Assembly (NCBI GenBank): GCA_027943335.1
Contig: BSBK01001116.1
Location: 1,272,001-1,336,000 of the forward strand
Direction: 5' to 3'
Origin: Chamaecyparis obtusa
Lineage: Eukaryota; Streptophyta; Pinopsida; Cupressales; Cupressaceae
DNA: 64,000 nucleotides
Shown here: piece by piece, positions 23,504-35,235 of the stretch
How positions within the stretch are numbered: position 1 is the stretch's first letter
How the letters are laid out: each line of letters starts with the position of its first letter
Notes under the pieces: model-generated
The model's database searches: none
What the model was told of the DNA's origin: nothing
What the model saw: only the letters and a program-made list of their open reading frames with translations
Program-made: the position numbers and the translations under genes

Positions 23504-25071
23504 TTGCATTATTTTATGAGCTTTACTACTACTAGTCCTACTTATAACATTCTGGTTAGGAGAAGTCGTAGACTCATGGGTGTCTTTGATCCCGAATCGT
23601 CCTCTCCTTTCCTTAGGATCCCGAATGATAATTTGATTCTTCATGATTCCAATCCTACAATGGAGCAAAACTCTTCTCATGATGAGGATGATGCTTTAAG
23701 AGTTCATCCTGAACAAGTACAAAAAATTTCAACTGAACTTGATAAAATGGGTAATTGGCTTATTCAAGAGAACCATAATCAAGATTCTATTCAAGCTATA
23801 GAGGCTCTTAAGAAAGTTCTTCCTAATAGTGATCAAGGTGTTAACCTCTTGCATGGTATTACTCACCTAGTGTGTTCAAATGTTAAACCTTTAGCTCAAG
23901 AAGCTCAAGATTCAGGGTTGATTCCTCCTATCACTAGTGTTGAACCCTCTTCTAATCATTTACCTAGTATTCCTACCTATACTCCTTCTTTGGTGACTGT
24001 GATGGTTCCCTTTGTTCCTATGAGTGTTCCTCCTATGTCCCTTCCTACGTCAAAACCTTCATATCATAATATTCCTTTTACTTATTCCAATCCTCTTCCA
24101 ATTGTAGTTCCTAGTGTTCCTCCAGTTGTATCTTCTATTCCTGCAGCTTCTTACACTTTACCTAGTGTGTCTAATGTTGCTATTCCTCCTATTTCCTCTA
24201 TGATTCAACAATCATCAATTTGGCTCAAACTGTGGCATCCTTACAACAACTTGCTTCCTTAACTCAAAACAAGTTTAGTATTCCTACATGTGACATGGGA
24301 AGTCCTTTGTCCTTGGATATCATTCGTACTCCTGTTCCTTAGCAAGTCGATATGCCTCATCTTGAGAATTATAATGGAAAAGGAGATCATGTTCATCATG
24401 TTAAAACATTCCAAATCCTTTGTAGTGATTATGCTCATGACCATAGGATTTTAGCCAAACCATTTGCTATAACCTTCCATGACAAGGCCTTACAATGGTA
24501 TTGTTCCTTGCCTCCTTATTCTATTGATTCCTTTCCAAAACTTGCTAATGTCTTTATTCAACAATTTCAAAACAACATTGGCCTGCAAGTGTCTTTGACT
24601 GATTTGATGCATTGTAAACAAGGTGCTAAAGAAAAATTAACTGAATTTATTGGTAGATTTAAGCATTTGCATGCTCATATTTCCTATCCTATTCCTGATA
24701 TTGATATTCAACGTATGTTTATTTCAAATTTGCAAAAGGATATTAGATATAAGATTCTGCTTACTGAATTTACCTCTTTTCAACAACTATGTGTAGCGCT
24801 TCATCATTATCAATTACAAGTGAGTCAATTTGAGAGAAACACTCCAATGGCTCCTATTCTAGTTGATAAAAGTGATGCTGCTCCTAATCCAAACAAATTT
24901 AAAAAATTCAACAACTATGTCAAGATAAACAAACAAGTGAATACAATTGTTGATCAAGTTGTTGCATCTCACAATGCCACTTCTGCATCCATTGCTTTTC
25001 GATTAAATCATATGTTTACTCCTCTTTTAGAATCTTTACATGCTATTATGAATAGGTTGTTAACTACTAAT
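23504..25071 (+). pseudogene. Gypsy A gag, 5' part
   Basis: An N-terminal region rich in P, S and V (23504-24215) leads, through one frameshift near 24216 and one TAG at 24340, into a canonical gag core at 24352-25071. This contains MPHLENYNGKGD, then DKALQWYCSLPPYSIDSF, then FKHLHAHISYPIPDID. The WYCSLPPYSIDSF motif is diagnostic of non-chromovirus plant Gypsy (Tat/Ogre-type) gag. The frame is cut at ...ESLHAIMNRLLT by element B and resumes after it at 36498. Confidence 0.85.
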
Positions 25072-26342
25072 TGTAATACCCCAAAAATGGGCTATAAGTT
25101 CATTAACCTCCTACATCGACAAATCGAACAAAATCGACATCAAAGTCCTAACCTAAGGCACATCTGAACATCATCAAATCTAATTGATTATCTTAAATTC
25201 TGCATCAGGGAATATTCCTAGCAATATTCCTAATCATCATAATTATCTTTAATTTTATAATTATTTGGCAATAAATCACATTTATCCTAAAGTTTGATTA
25301 ATTGAATATTTTCATATTTAATTAATTAGATTTAATATTTGCCACTTAATTGTGTAATTAAATTTAATTATATCTATTATTAATTGTATTATTTAATTTT
25401 GACAATAAATCTAATATCATATGAATAATTGATTAAATTCTTATTTAATTAATTAAACCAAGTTGTCATTATTTAATAATATAGTTTTTAATAAAAGTTT
25501 GATTAAATAATTGATTAACCCATAAATCAATTGTTTTATTTTTAAAAGCAGTTAAGTTGAGCATAAATCACTCTATTATTAAATTAATTGATAAATAAAA
25601 CATGTACAATCATAAAAGCAGACAACTATCAATTATCAATAAAAGCTAAACTCTATTTTGAGTTAAAACTTAGCTTTTGCATGTTTTTGTGAGTTAATTA
25701 TCCTTTATTTAAAAATAACTCAAAAATCAACCTGAGTTATTTGAGTGATTTATGGTTTTTTTTCATGCACCTCCAAAGCCTTGGATTTCTATAAAAACAA
25801 GGCTCAGCTCTTCATAATTCATCTCTCAATCATCTCTCAAATTTGCATCCAAGCATCTCGTATTTTTGCACAATCACGCTGGAGAATTGGAATTGAAGAA
25901 TCAAAGCTCTTGCGAATCGACATCTTTGTGAGATCAATTTCAATTGCATAGTTTTTATATCATAGCATAGAATTTCATAGTTTTCATATCATTGTTAGAA
26001 TCTTCATTGTTAGATCATTTAGCATTCATAGCATATCAATTTCATCTAGCATAGATTTCATATCAGATTAATCATTCATATTGCATAGAAAATATAAAAA
26101 AAAAATAGCTTAATTGCATTCAATCTCATATCTAGATCAATTGCATTCAAATCCTTCATTTGGGTGTTGTCTAGGTCACTGATCTCGATTACAATCTGAA
26201 AACATCAATCTCGCACCTACTAGAAGGCAGTAAATCGCTTGGTTAGTTTAGCTTTCAATTTTGCATGATTTGATTATAGCTAACCTCTAATGTTTTACTG
26301 AAGTGTTGTGTCTACAGATCAGGTACAAAATTCACACACACA
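25072..26342 (+). repeat. 5' LTR of element B
   Basis: 1271 bp, TGTAATACCCC...CACACACA, with a TATA box (CTATAAAAAC) at 25789-25798. It is matched almost base for base by 35236-36495. Confidence 0.92.
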
Positions 26343-26346
26343 TTTC

Positions 26347-26364
26347 TGGCGCCCATCGTGGGGC
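26347..26364 (+). promoter_or_regulatory. Primer-binding site of element B
   Basis: TGGCGCCCATCGTGGGGC begins 4 nt past the LTR end, the same family of PBS as at 2370-2387. Confidence 0.8.
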
Positions 26365-28945
26365 AACCCACCTTTGCATGCTGGTTTTGATTTTTTTGGG
26401 GAGCTAAAACCCCAAAGTTTCAAAGATTTAATTTTATCTCCCAAACAGCTTAGAGTTTTGGTCAAAAAAAGTTTTTTCAAGTTGGTGACATATTGGGGAA
26501 GCTTCGATAAAAAATTCAAAATTTTCTAAATTTTTTTGAATTTTTAATAATTTTTTTTCAATTTTTCATAAAAAATTAATTTTCAGCGTAAATCAGAATA
26601 TTTTTTGAAAATTTTTACATTTTCGGAAAGCTCTTCAAATTCTACAGGGGGTCTATTATTTTTATTTTAAATTTGGATGCAATTTAATAGCTTAAATAGT
26701 CAATTTGCAAAAACTAGTCTGTTTTGATAAAACGGGTCTCTAGGGCACAAATGAAGAGATTTTTCTAAAATTTTTGCATTTTTGGAAAGATCTTTATTTT
26801 TTAGTAGGGGTCTCTATTCTGAATTTCTATTTTTGTGGCCAAAATCATATCAACAAAATCAGATCTTGTTGAGTAGGTCAAATGCAGCAAAAAAAATAAA
26901 GTTTTGTGATGGGTATGCACTTATTTTTTTTACATGGTTCAATGAATGATATGAGTTGTCATTTGGGTTAATTGCTAGTTATTATTGCTGATAATAACTG
27001 ATTTTTAGAGCTAACCCTATGGTTTTCATAAGTTGAATATATTTTGCATATCTTGTTTGCTTGTTTGCTTGTTGGGGAGTTTGTCACTTGCTTGCATGGA
27101 AAAGCTCAACAAGAATTGTTAAAAATCAGATAAAATCTACTAAGTGCATTGCAAAGATCCCAGGTATTCTCCTTCATCTAATAACATTTCAATTTGGCCT
27201 TAAAATAAATCTCTCGTGTGTCTAGCTTGGGTGATTCTTTTCATGCTTTTGTTCTACACACTTGCATAATTGATACTAGGTTGTGACCCCTTAAGGATTC
27301 ATTAAGTAGTCTTAGATACTTGTGATTGATCTTGATTTCTATCTTGGGTTATTGGACTCGCTAATCTGCCGGCCCCTCATTTTTGCCCCGTGGTTGCAAT
27401 CTCAGCGCCATAAAGGGGAGGGGTCAACAGGACAGAAGCGTTAAGTGTTCCACTTGGCAACCCTTTTGTGCTTTTAGGAACTCACTTGTTTTCTAAGTTG
27501 GGGACTCATTTTCAGCTTGTGTGAGGTGCTAAATGTTCCACCTTGTGGACTCATCTCATATTTTCTTTAAGCATTAAGTGTTCCTCTTTCTGCTTTTTGG
27601 GTACTTTTGGTAGATTTGTTTTCGGGAATATATCTATGCTCACATAGTAATTAGGCCCTATGAACACTATTCGTGATTCTTGAGAGATTGGATTCCTAGA
27701 GAAATCTTTCTTGACGACAGAATCCTTGTAGGTAGGGAGGATACTTAGTGCATTTCACATTCAACTTGGTTAGTGCGTCTTCTCTTATTGATCGACACAT
27801 TCTCTCTCCGGAGAGGTTGATAGATCACGTGGGGTTGATATCACGAGCTTTGGTGAATCAAAATTGGTTAGTGCATCTTCTCTTATTGATTGATACATTC
27901 TCTCCCCGGAGAGGTTGATAGATCACGTGGAGTTGATATCACAGACCTTGGTGGAACAAAACTTTGTCTTAGCGTGTCAGATTAATCTGCTTGCTTTGTT
28001 TGGGTTAAAAGTGAAAAGGTGTCAAAAACCTTGGATCTGGAGCCAAGTCCCCTTGTGGTATAAATCTATGAGTCACCTTTAGAGAGGGTTAATCATAGCG
28101 GACAATCCCTTCACAGGGCAAACTGCGTTGACGGAACCTCAAGCTGTAATAGCCATTTTCGCCATGGTAGTGACAGCCGCTATATAAATGTCCTTGTGGA
28201 AGAAATCTCCACGGGTATGGTCCATTGTTGGGTTGTCAGATCTCCCTAGTAGCTCTTGAAGATTAAGTTCTCGGACTGTGTCAAAACCCTGGTGCACCGG
28301 GATTGGAGTTCACCCCTTTGAATCATAAAAGTTGCAGAGTCAAACCATTACTAAAAACCCTAGAGAGGCCAATTTTTCACTTTCAGGTATATGTGTGTTA
28401 TTGCAAAACTTTTTAGAACATACACAATTAGTACTCTCAGGGATTAGCACAATTTGGTCACTTCATTGTTCATGCACAAGGTTGCTTTTGCCCTTGTTCA
28501 TTTTTTTCAGACGTGCTTGGAATCACTTGTTTGCTGTTCTGCACGCTTGTTTATCTGCTTGGCTATTAAAAATGATCAAATCTGGTATAACCTTCAAAAT
28601 CTGGACAGTACAATTTGCAAACAATCCAAAACTAAAAACCTTAAGTTTTGCAAAATTTGACGTAAAATTCTTTCTGGAGTCAAAAGTCATTTCAGGAAGT
28701 CAAAATTCGTACGAGTTTTGTCAAGTGTTGTTTCAGTATTGCCCATCTGTCGTATGATTGAGAACCCAGTGTCGTATGAGTTTTCAAACCAGCAAATTCA
28801 AGAAAGTCAAAACCTTGTTAGCAACTGTCGTATGATATTGACAACTGTCATTTCATTGCTACCCAACTGTCGTACGAGTTTAGCAACTATCATTTCATAG
28901 ACTGCCCAGTGTCGTACGAGTCTGCAGAGTGTCATTTGGAAAAAT
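26365..28945 (+). other. Long leader of element B
   Basis: About 2.6 kb with no supported gene. It contains an 88 bp tandem duplication (27778-27865 and 27866-27957), each copy centred on CTCTCCGGAGAG or a one-base variant. It also contains six interspersed (T)GTCGTAYGA or TCGTACGAG words (28706-28919). AT-rich homopolymers are frequent around 26520-26620. Confidence 0.6.
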
Positions 28946-31132
28946 TTGAGAGAGTTGTCAGAAATTATCAAATTACAAGATATCCAATGTTTTCAGCCTA
29001 GTTCCAGAATCTATCGAACAAAATCACTGTGTCAAGAACATATCAGTAGCTATCGAGAATTAGTACACATGTCTCAAAGAATCAGTACACGTGAGGAAGA
29101 AATTCTGATCGTCGCTATGATGAAACAAATACATGCTATGCAAGTCCAGCTTGACAAACTTGAGAAAGAAAAGGAACCTAAAGAGTTCTCCATGGAATCT
29201 CTATACTCTTTTCCATTTGATAAAGACTTGTACATGTCACCATGCCCCTAGACAAAATTTGAGCAATATGATACCTCTTCCACAGAGAGTGACACATCTA
29301 GCTTTGGAGACTATGATGATTATGATGACAGACAATGTAATGATACCTATGACACCTTTGTTCCTAAGAGTCCTCCTTGTCATTCATTCCTACTTACTAC
29401 AAATGGGCCATCACATTGGATAGATCGTGATGGTGATCCATATGATTCTGATTTTGAAAGAGATTTTGATGGCTTTTGTGGACAATACCTTGATGATGTT
29501 CCATCTACTACTGCTGAGGACTATAAAATACATCGTGCTAGCTTGAAACCTCAATACTATAAGGATCTCTCCTCTAAGAACTCTCAGGCTGAAAATAAAA
29601 ATTACACTCTCAAGCAAGATCATGTTAATGTTGGACCTTTGTCTTGTGATGGTTCCCTTCCATCCCCTACTTCCTCCAATACTCGTACATTTTCTAAAGC
29701 TTCCGAGTCTTTCAAATCTTTCACAGAACCTTAATTGGACACAAGCCCTGATACTTTTCATGTGGTTCCCTATAGTTATCCTCCAGGGCTACCTCTTAAA
29801 GAAACTCAAGCTATCCTTCACTTAGTTGCAAATACTTTCAATGATGATAAACCTAAAGAGCCTAAGCCTTCATATGCTATAATCCCTACTTCAACTAGTC
29901 CTCCACCATCTCTTCCAAAGTCATCCATACAATCCCAACATGCTTCCTTGTCCTTAGAAGTGGCTCCATGTCAAGAGGACTCCAAAAATGATAAAGAAAA
30001 GAACATAAAGAAAGATCAAGATCAAGGACCCTCCATGTCATCCACTCCTTTTCCTGATGTCTCTTATCTGCTTCATGGTTCTTTTGATCCTGTACACCCT
30101 TTTTCATGCATTCTATCATGTCTTAAGTCTTCTCCTAAGCAAGATCAAGCTACTACTTACACTGTTGAGCTTATTGGCAATCAAAATAACCTTACTACAC
30201 TTGCATTTTCCAAAGATGATACTTCCATTAAGGTTGTTAAAAATAGTGTTGTTACTTCCAATGTTAAGCCTATTGAAAATCAAGAGACAAATTATGCGCT
30301 GGTGCTATCCAAAGATCCTTGTCAAGATCAAAGTCTTCCATCTTCTTATTCTACCACTCCATGTTCACTTCCACTTTCTACTCTTCCACATCTTTGCAAG
30401 CTTTGAACAATCCTATCAAAGAAGGTGCTCATATTCAAGATGTCCATGATTCTATTGAAGATCCTAATGCTCACTCTAAAGATGCTGATATCCTTGGTTG
30501 TCATATAGATGCTGATGAACTTATTGATTATCCTTTTGCGTCTTCCACTTCCATCCTTGGACCTCTTCCACCACTACAAAGATCTTCACGACTTCCTTCC
30601 ATCTTGGGTCCTTATGTCCCTTCACTTTCCCCTCCTAACTCTCCTAATTTGCCATCCATCTTGGGTCCTTACATATCTCCATCTCCCATCTTTCCTCAAG
30701 ATCAACATAGATGCATACCCTTGAATCCTTTTCATCCACCCACCCATCTAAACCAGTCATATCCTCCCTCTTCCACAAATCCCAAGTCTTTTGGAAGTAA
30801 CTTGAATGTTCAATACAAGAAAAAGAAGCAATACAAGAATCCATCAAAAAGAGAAGATTACCATGTCTCCTCTAAATGACATGGAGGCATAAAGTCAAAA
30901 GAGATATCTAAAAAAAAACTACAAGACAAGTATGGGTTCCAAAATCCATCATTGAAGATATTATCTCTAAATCATCAAAAGAAAATAAAAAGCCTACGAC
31001 TATATGGATTCCAAAGTCTCTCTTGAAAGAGTCTGGTGTTGAACAAAAAGTGAAATTGACATTCAAGCTTCCAAAGGCTTCCACTACATCTCCTTCCAAA
31101 AATATTCTTCCATTTCATGCGCCCAAATCTTA
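28946..31132 (+). pseudogene. Unclassified broken ORF in element B (about 730 codons)
   Basis: One frame is open from 28946 to 30406 except for TAG at 29249 and TAA at 29732. It shifts into a second frame (about 30390-30879) and again into a third (30910-31132). Features in order: a charged helical segment near 29090-29190 (EEEILIVAMMKQIHAMQVQL); an acidic D/Y/S-rich stretch (29260-29500); a proline/serine-rich region; and two PSILGPY repeats near 30598-30680. At the end are the related QVWVPKSI and TIWIPKSL (about 30930-31020). I recognise no gag, protease or enzyme domain. The few disruptions over this length suggest a formerly translated protein, unique to this element lineage as far as I can see. 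Confidence 0.55.
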
Positions 31133-32202
31133 ACCTCTGCTATCCATTCACCATATTCCTTCACGTATTCCTTCATTCACGTTTCCTCCACCCTCTCACC
31201 ACCCTTCAAGGTGTATGTTTACGTTGATCTTTCCTTCTTTTCCATCTACCCTTTCACAATCCTTCCATTCATTAACCTTCTACCTTCTATCCTTTTTCCT
31301 CATTTGCCTATTTCTCCTATCTTCCAACCTCACTCGCTTTACATAAAACCCTATTCTCCATTTTTCTCTTCCATGTTCCTTTCCCTATCAGCATCTTTGA
31401 GCATATCATTTTGAATCCTTGGCATATCATGGTTTATCCTTTCAAGGAGCATTATCTAAAAAGCTTGCCTTCCTCCAAAAATAAAAATAAAAAAATAAAA
31501 AAAAAATTGAAAATGTGCCTTGGTGAAAACCTGGAAATAGGCACCTTGGTAGCAAAAGTAAAGAGAAATAAATTCATCCTATGGTGAAAACCACTTCCTT
31601 GTGGCACCTTGGATAAGTACCATGATGAAAACCTGGCAATCAGGCATCATGCGTAGTTCTTCTACATATTTCATCCATTCCATCTTCTCTCTTTGATCTT
31701 GACAATGTTGATCTATACACGAATATTTGGCTATTTTGTGAGCTATCTTACGGTGATCTTTCTTTCATTCCTTCCATGTTTAGCCTTCATATCCATCTTC
31801 CTCCATTCATTTTCGCCTATCGCTATCCTTTTCCCCTTTGGTCTTGATCTAATAGAAAAAAAAGAAAGAGTAAAACACAGTGCTATGAAGCCTCTTGACA
31901 TGTCTACTCCTTTGGATTGCCTTCTTTCCTGCTCTTGCACTATGCTTTTGTGACTTATCCTATACTAGCCTTTCCCTACTTATCCAAATATGCTTTACAT
32001 GACAATTTTTCCCTAGCTTGAGTATTCTTGAGAAGTTTTCCCTTGAGGATTACTTCCCTTCATTAGCTTTCATTCTCTTATCTTCCATCTCTTCCACCAG
32101 CTTGCCAATCCCTCTTGTTCTCCACCTTGCTAGACATTGGGACTACACGATATAATCTTGCTTGGGAGTTTGCAATGGAAAAAGATGCTATCAAATATAC
32201 CA

Positions 32203-32334
32203 AGTATCAAAATAAGTATCAGAATTAGTATCAGAACCAATATCAGAACAATTATCAGAATCAGTATCAAAATTAGTATCAGAACTAGTATCAGAACAAG
32301 TATCAGAATGAGTGTCAGAACAAGTATCAAAACA
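32203..32334 (+). repeat. Eleven 12 bp units, in frame with the integrase remnant
   Basis: Consensus AGTATCAGAACA, exactly 11 units with no indels. In the integrase frame they read as S-I-R-T-like tetrapeptides (SIKI, SIRI, SIRT, NIRT, IIRI, SIKI, SIRT, SIRT, SIRM, SVRT, SIKT). The array runs directly into PTGATPFALLYGSEA. The equivalent conserved integrase segment in this family has a single R-T-S-x-R-T-x-T-G-A-T-P-F arrangement, so the array looks like an expansion of native coding sequence. Confidence 0.85.
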
Positions 32335-32778
32335 CCTACTGGGGCTACACCTTTTGCTTTACTTTATGGGTCTGAAGCGGTACTACCTATTGAGGTTGAA
32401 ATCCCATCACTCAGAATCAGAATGCATGGTCTAGTAACTGATGATGACTACAGAGTGTCTAGGTTACAAGAATTGGAACTACTAGATGAGCGTAGACAAG
32501 CAACGTATGATCATCTCAGAGTGTATTAGAAAAGAATGTCTAGAGGCTACAACAAGAAAGTCAGACACAGAGAATTTTAGGTTGGTGATCTAGTGTTGAG
32601 AGAAAATCTTAAAAATCAATCACATCGAGAATGCAAGGGGAAGTTCGAACCCAACTAGCTAGGTCCCTTTGTTATCACTGCTACTTTTGGCTCTGGTGCC
32701 TATCAACTCTCAACGACTAAAGGAGAACAGCTCTGAGAACCAATCAATGTTCTCCGTCTGAAGAAATTCTACGCCTAA
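32335..32778 (+). pseudogene. C-terminal integrase remnant of Tat-type Gypsy pol
   Basis: A single frame runs from the 12 bp array to a terminal TAA. It contains TPFALLYGSEAVLPIEVEIP, then ELELLDERRQATYDHLRVY, RGYNKKVRHREF, VGDLVLRENL, and a final LRLKKFYA. This is the end of plant Gypsy integrase (core end plus the GPY/F-like C-terminal domain: LGPFVITATFGSGAYQL). Four in-frame stops (TAG, TAG, TAG, TGA) break it, but no indel does. The catalytic D-D-E core and all upstream pol are missing. Confidence 0.9.
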
Positions 32779-33529
32779 GGCATTCAGTCTATGGTTAAAT
32801 ATCTTGAAAAAATCTTAAAAATCTGAAAAAGTCCTGAAAAAATGAACATCTTGGTGAAAACCTAGCAATAGGCACCTTGATGATTCACAAAAAAATCAAA
32901 AAATATAAAAAATTCAAAAAATATCAAAAATTCAAAAAAATAAAAAAATTATCAAAAATACAAAAAAAAATGAAAAAAGAGAAAAAAGTGCCTTGGTGAA
33001 AACTTAGAAACAGGCGCCTTGGTAGCAAAAATAGAATCTCTACCAAGATGGTGAAAACCCGGCAAACGGGTGCCACTTGTTCCAAATGCTCCATCTATTA
33101 GCACAATCTTGGTCTTTCCCAGCTTTTAGTCTTGCTTTAGTTGTACATATCTCCCGGTTTGTTTCAACATTTCTAGTTTTCAATAAGTCAGTTTGTACAC
33201 CAATCAGCTTGCGCATCTGTATCCTATCAATGTTCAAACTTGGGGGCAATCAATGTCATATCCTATGGCCTCCAATGTATCTTAGACGTATCCTATCCAG
33301 TCAGAGTCCTTTGAAGCTTCAAGTTGAGTCTGTCTGTCTGTCTCGTCTCCAGAAAAGATTTTGCATCTACAACAACACAATCAAACATCAAAACAACTTG
33401 AAAATAATCTATGCTTCGTGCTTTTATCTCCTTGTATGCTTACTGATTCGCATTGATATTTTTGCATATTGTGTCCCTTCGAGCTCCTCAATGATGTCCT
33501 TTACAGGATTTAGAAAGTGATGACTGGGG

Positions 33530-35221
33530 GCATAATCTTTTCTTGGTTTTCTGCTTGTATGTGAAATCTAATAACTTTGGAAATTCCGGATTGAAATGGT
33601 GTCTGACTATAAGAGCCTCTATCTCGAATTGGATGGCCATGCGTACCTCGACCATTGATACCTGAAAAATTCAAGGACGTTTGATCTAACTATTGTCTTT
33701 TTGAGTAAGTTCTTTCTCCTACTATGGAACGTGATCTTGCCTAAGGATGTGAACAATAAAGGGTCACTACAGGTAATTCACATTGGATTTAGAATGATCT
33801 CTTGACTATTTGATGTGTTTGCAATGCAAGGCATATTCAGGTCATCATGATGTTTATGTTTTGATGCTTATACAAATTACTATATCAAAATGGACATGAT
33901 ATTCAGGTCATGCTTGCGTTTGTGCCTTGGTGCTTATATCTGATCCAACATTCTGAAAACAAATCAATATTCATATGTCCATGGTTGTATAACCAGTGGG
34001 TGTTGTATTGATTCTTGCGCATACAAATCGATATTCATATGTCTATGGTTTCATGGCTAGTGGGCATTGTATTGATTTATCCGGTTACCTAAAAGTTCAA
34101 TGATGATAACAAATCGACATATGATCAGTGACTAGGTCCTAGGTCTTAGGTTGCATTTCATTTTGTAGGACTCATTTCATTTTGCATGTCTCATTGCATT
34201 TTGCATGTTTGCATGATCTCACAATGATTAAATGAACTTCAATGCTTAAATGATTCTTCAAATAGCATCTTCAAGTCTAACAAGAACTGAATCTCACACA
34301 AAGGTTCCTCCAATGAAATAGCAAGTAGAATCCTTTTTCGGGATCAAAATTCAAATCTGAGATCATTCATATTATTAATTGCTTGCATAATCAACCTTCA
34401 ATCATCACAGAAATCTAGTATTCAACTTAACTGATTATCTTACATCAAACTATCAAAATTTCAACTTGGTCAACCATGGTCAACTCATGGTCAAACTTAG
34501 TCAAACTTGGTCTTTTGGGACCTTCCAACGATGCAGAATGTGTTCTTGAATGTGTTTCACCACACTTCTCAAATCAATCAACATGCTTCTAAACTATAAC
34601 GCTGACTTTTCTTGTCAGATTTCAATTTTAATCCTGAAGGGGGCATGGTATTGCACATCATTCAAAGTCTGTCAATCAAATCTATCAATATCTTTCATCA
34701 GTAATCAAGACAAACAATCACGTCTAGTTACTGATTCATCAAAAAAAAAGACCTCATCGCTCGGGGCAAATCTATCATCACTTGGGGCATATCAGATTCA
34801 TCGATCCATATCAATCTGGTATTCTCTTAATCTTGTAATCCGTATCAATTTTTGCAACCATCAGGTCATAGTGTTCTTTCCTTGGTTCTTCGGCAACTGA
34901 AGGGTTTGGATGTGATACCTGCTAGTTCTGCTAAGACAATCGAGTCTAGAACGGGTCACTCACTTCTTTGCAATCCTAAGGTTTGGAATCAGGCGTTTTG
35001 GACACTTTTTTGCAATCATAAGTTTATTTTCTATTATAGTGAACATTATCTTTGGTCATTCAGGACCTATTATCTTCATATCAAATTCAATATCAATCAA
35101 CTCTTATCTCAATATCTTTCAATCGGTTTCTATCTTGAGATCGGTTTATCTTTTGAATCAGTTTCATATCTTTATCAAACACAGACTATCTTTGAACCAC
35201 TGCGCTTCACACAGTAATTCA
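33530..35221 (+). other. 3' untranslated interior of element B
   Basis: No supported coding region. GGTCAA/AGTCAA words at 34468, 34478, 34489 and 34499 are spaced 10-11 bp apart. G-rich words (CTGGGGGCATA near 33525, AAGGGGGCAT near 34637, CTCGGGGCAA near 34760, CTTGGGGCAT near 34780) are scattered ahead of the polypurine tract at 35222-35235. Confidence 0.5.
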
Positions 35222-35235
35222 AAGAGGGCCAAAAT

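Larger units (their letters stand above)
31514..33075 (+). repeat. Repeated CTTGGTGAAAACCTGG / GGCACCTTGGTAGC modules around the integrase remnant
   Basis: Near-identical modules occur at 31514-31660, 32843-32885 and 32988-33075. Each is preceded by long A-rich (AAAAAT)-type tracts. They bracket the integrase remnant. No coding function is evident; duplication of a 3' untranslated module during loss of pol would explain them. Confidence 0.6.

Noticed and set aside
25745..25951. A 68 codon open frame, repeated identically at 35908-36114
   Set aside because: It lies in both LTRs of element B around the TATA box; the identity reflects LTR duplication, not a gene.
32130..32330. Minus-strand open frame of L/I/V repeats
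   Set aside because: It is the antisense of the 12 bp array; the real coding register is on the plus strand with integrase.
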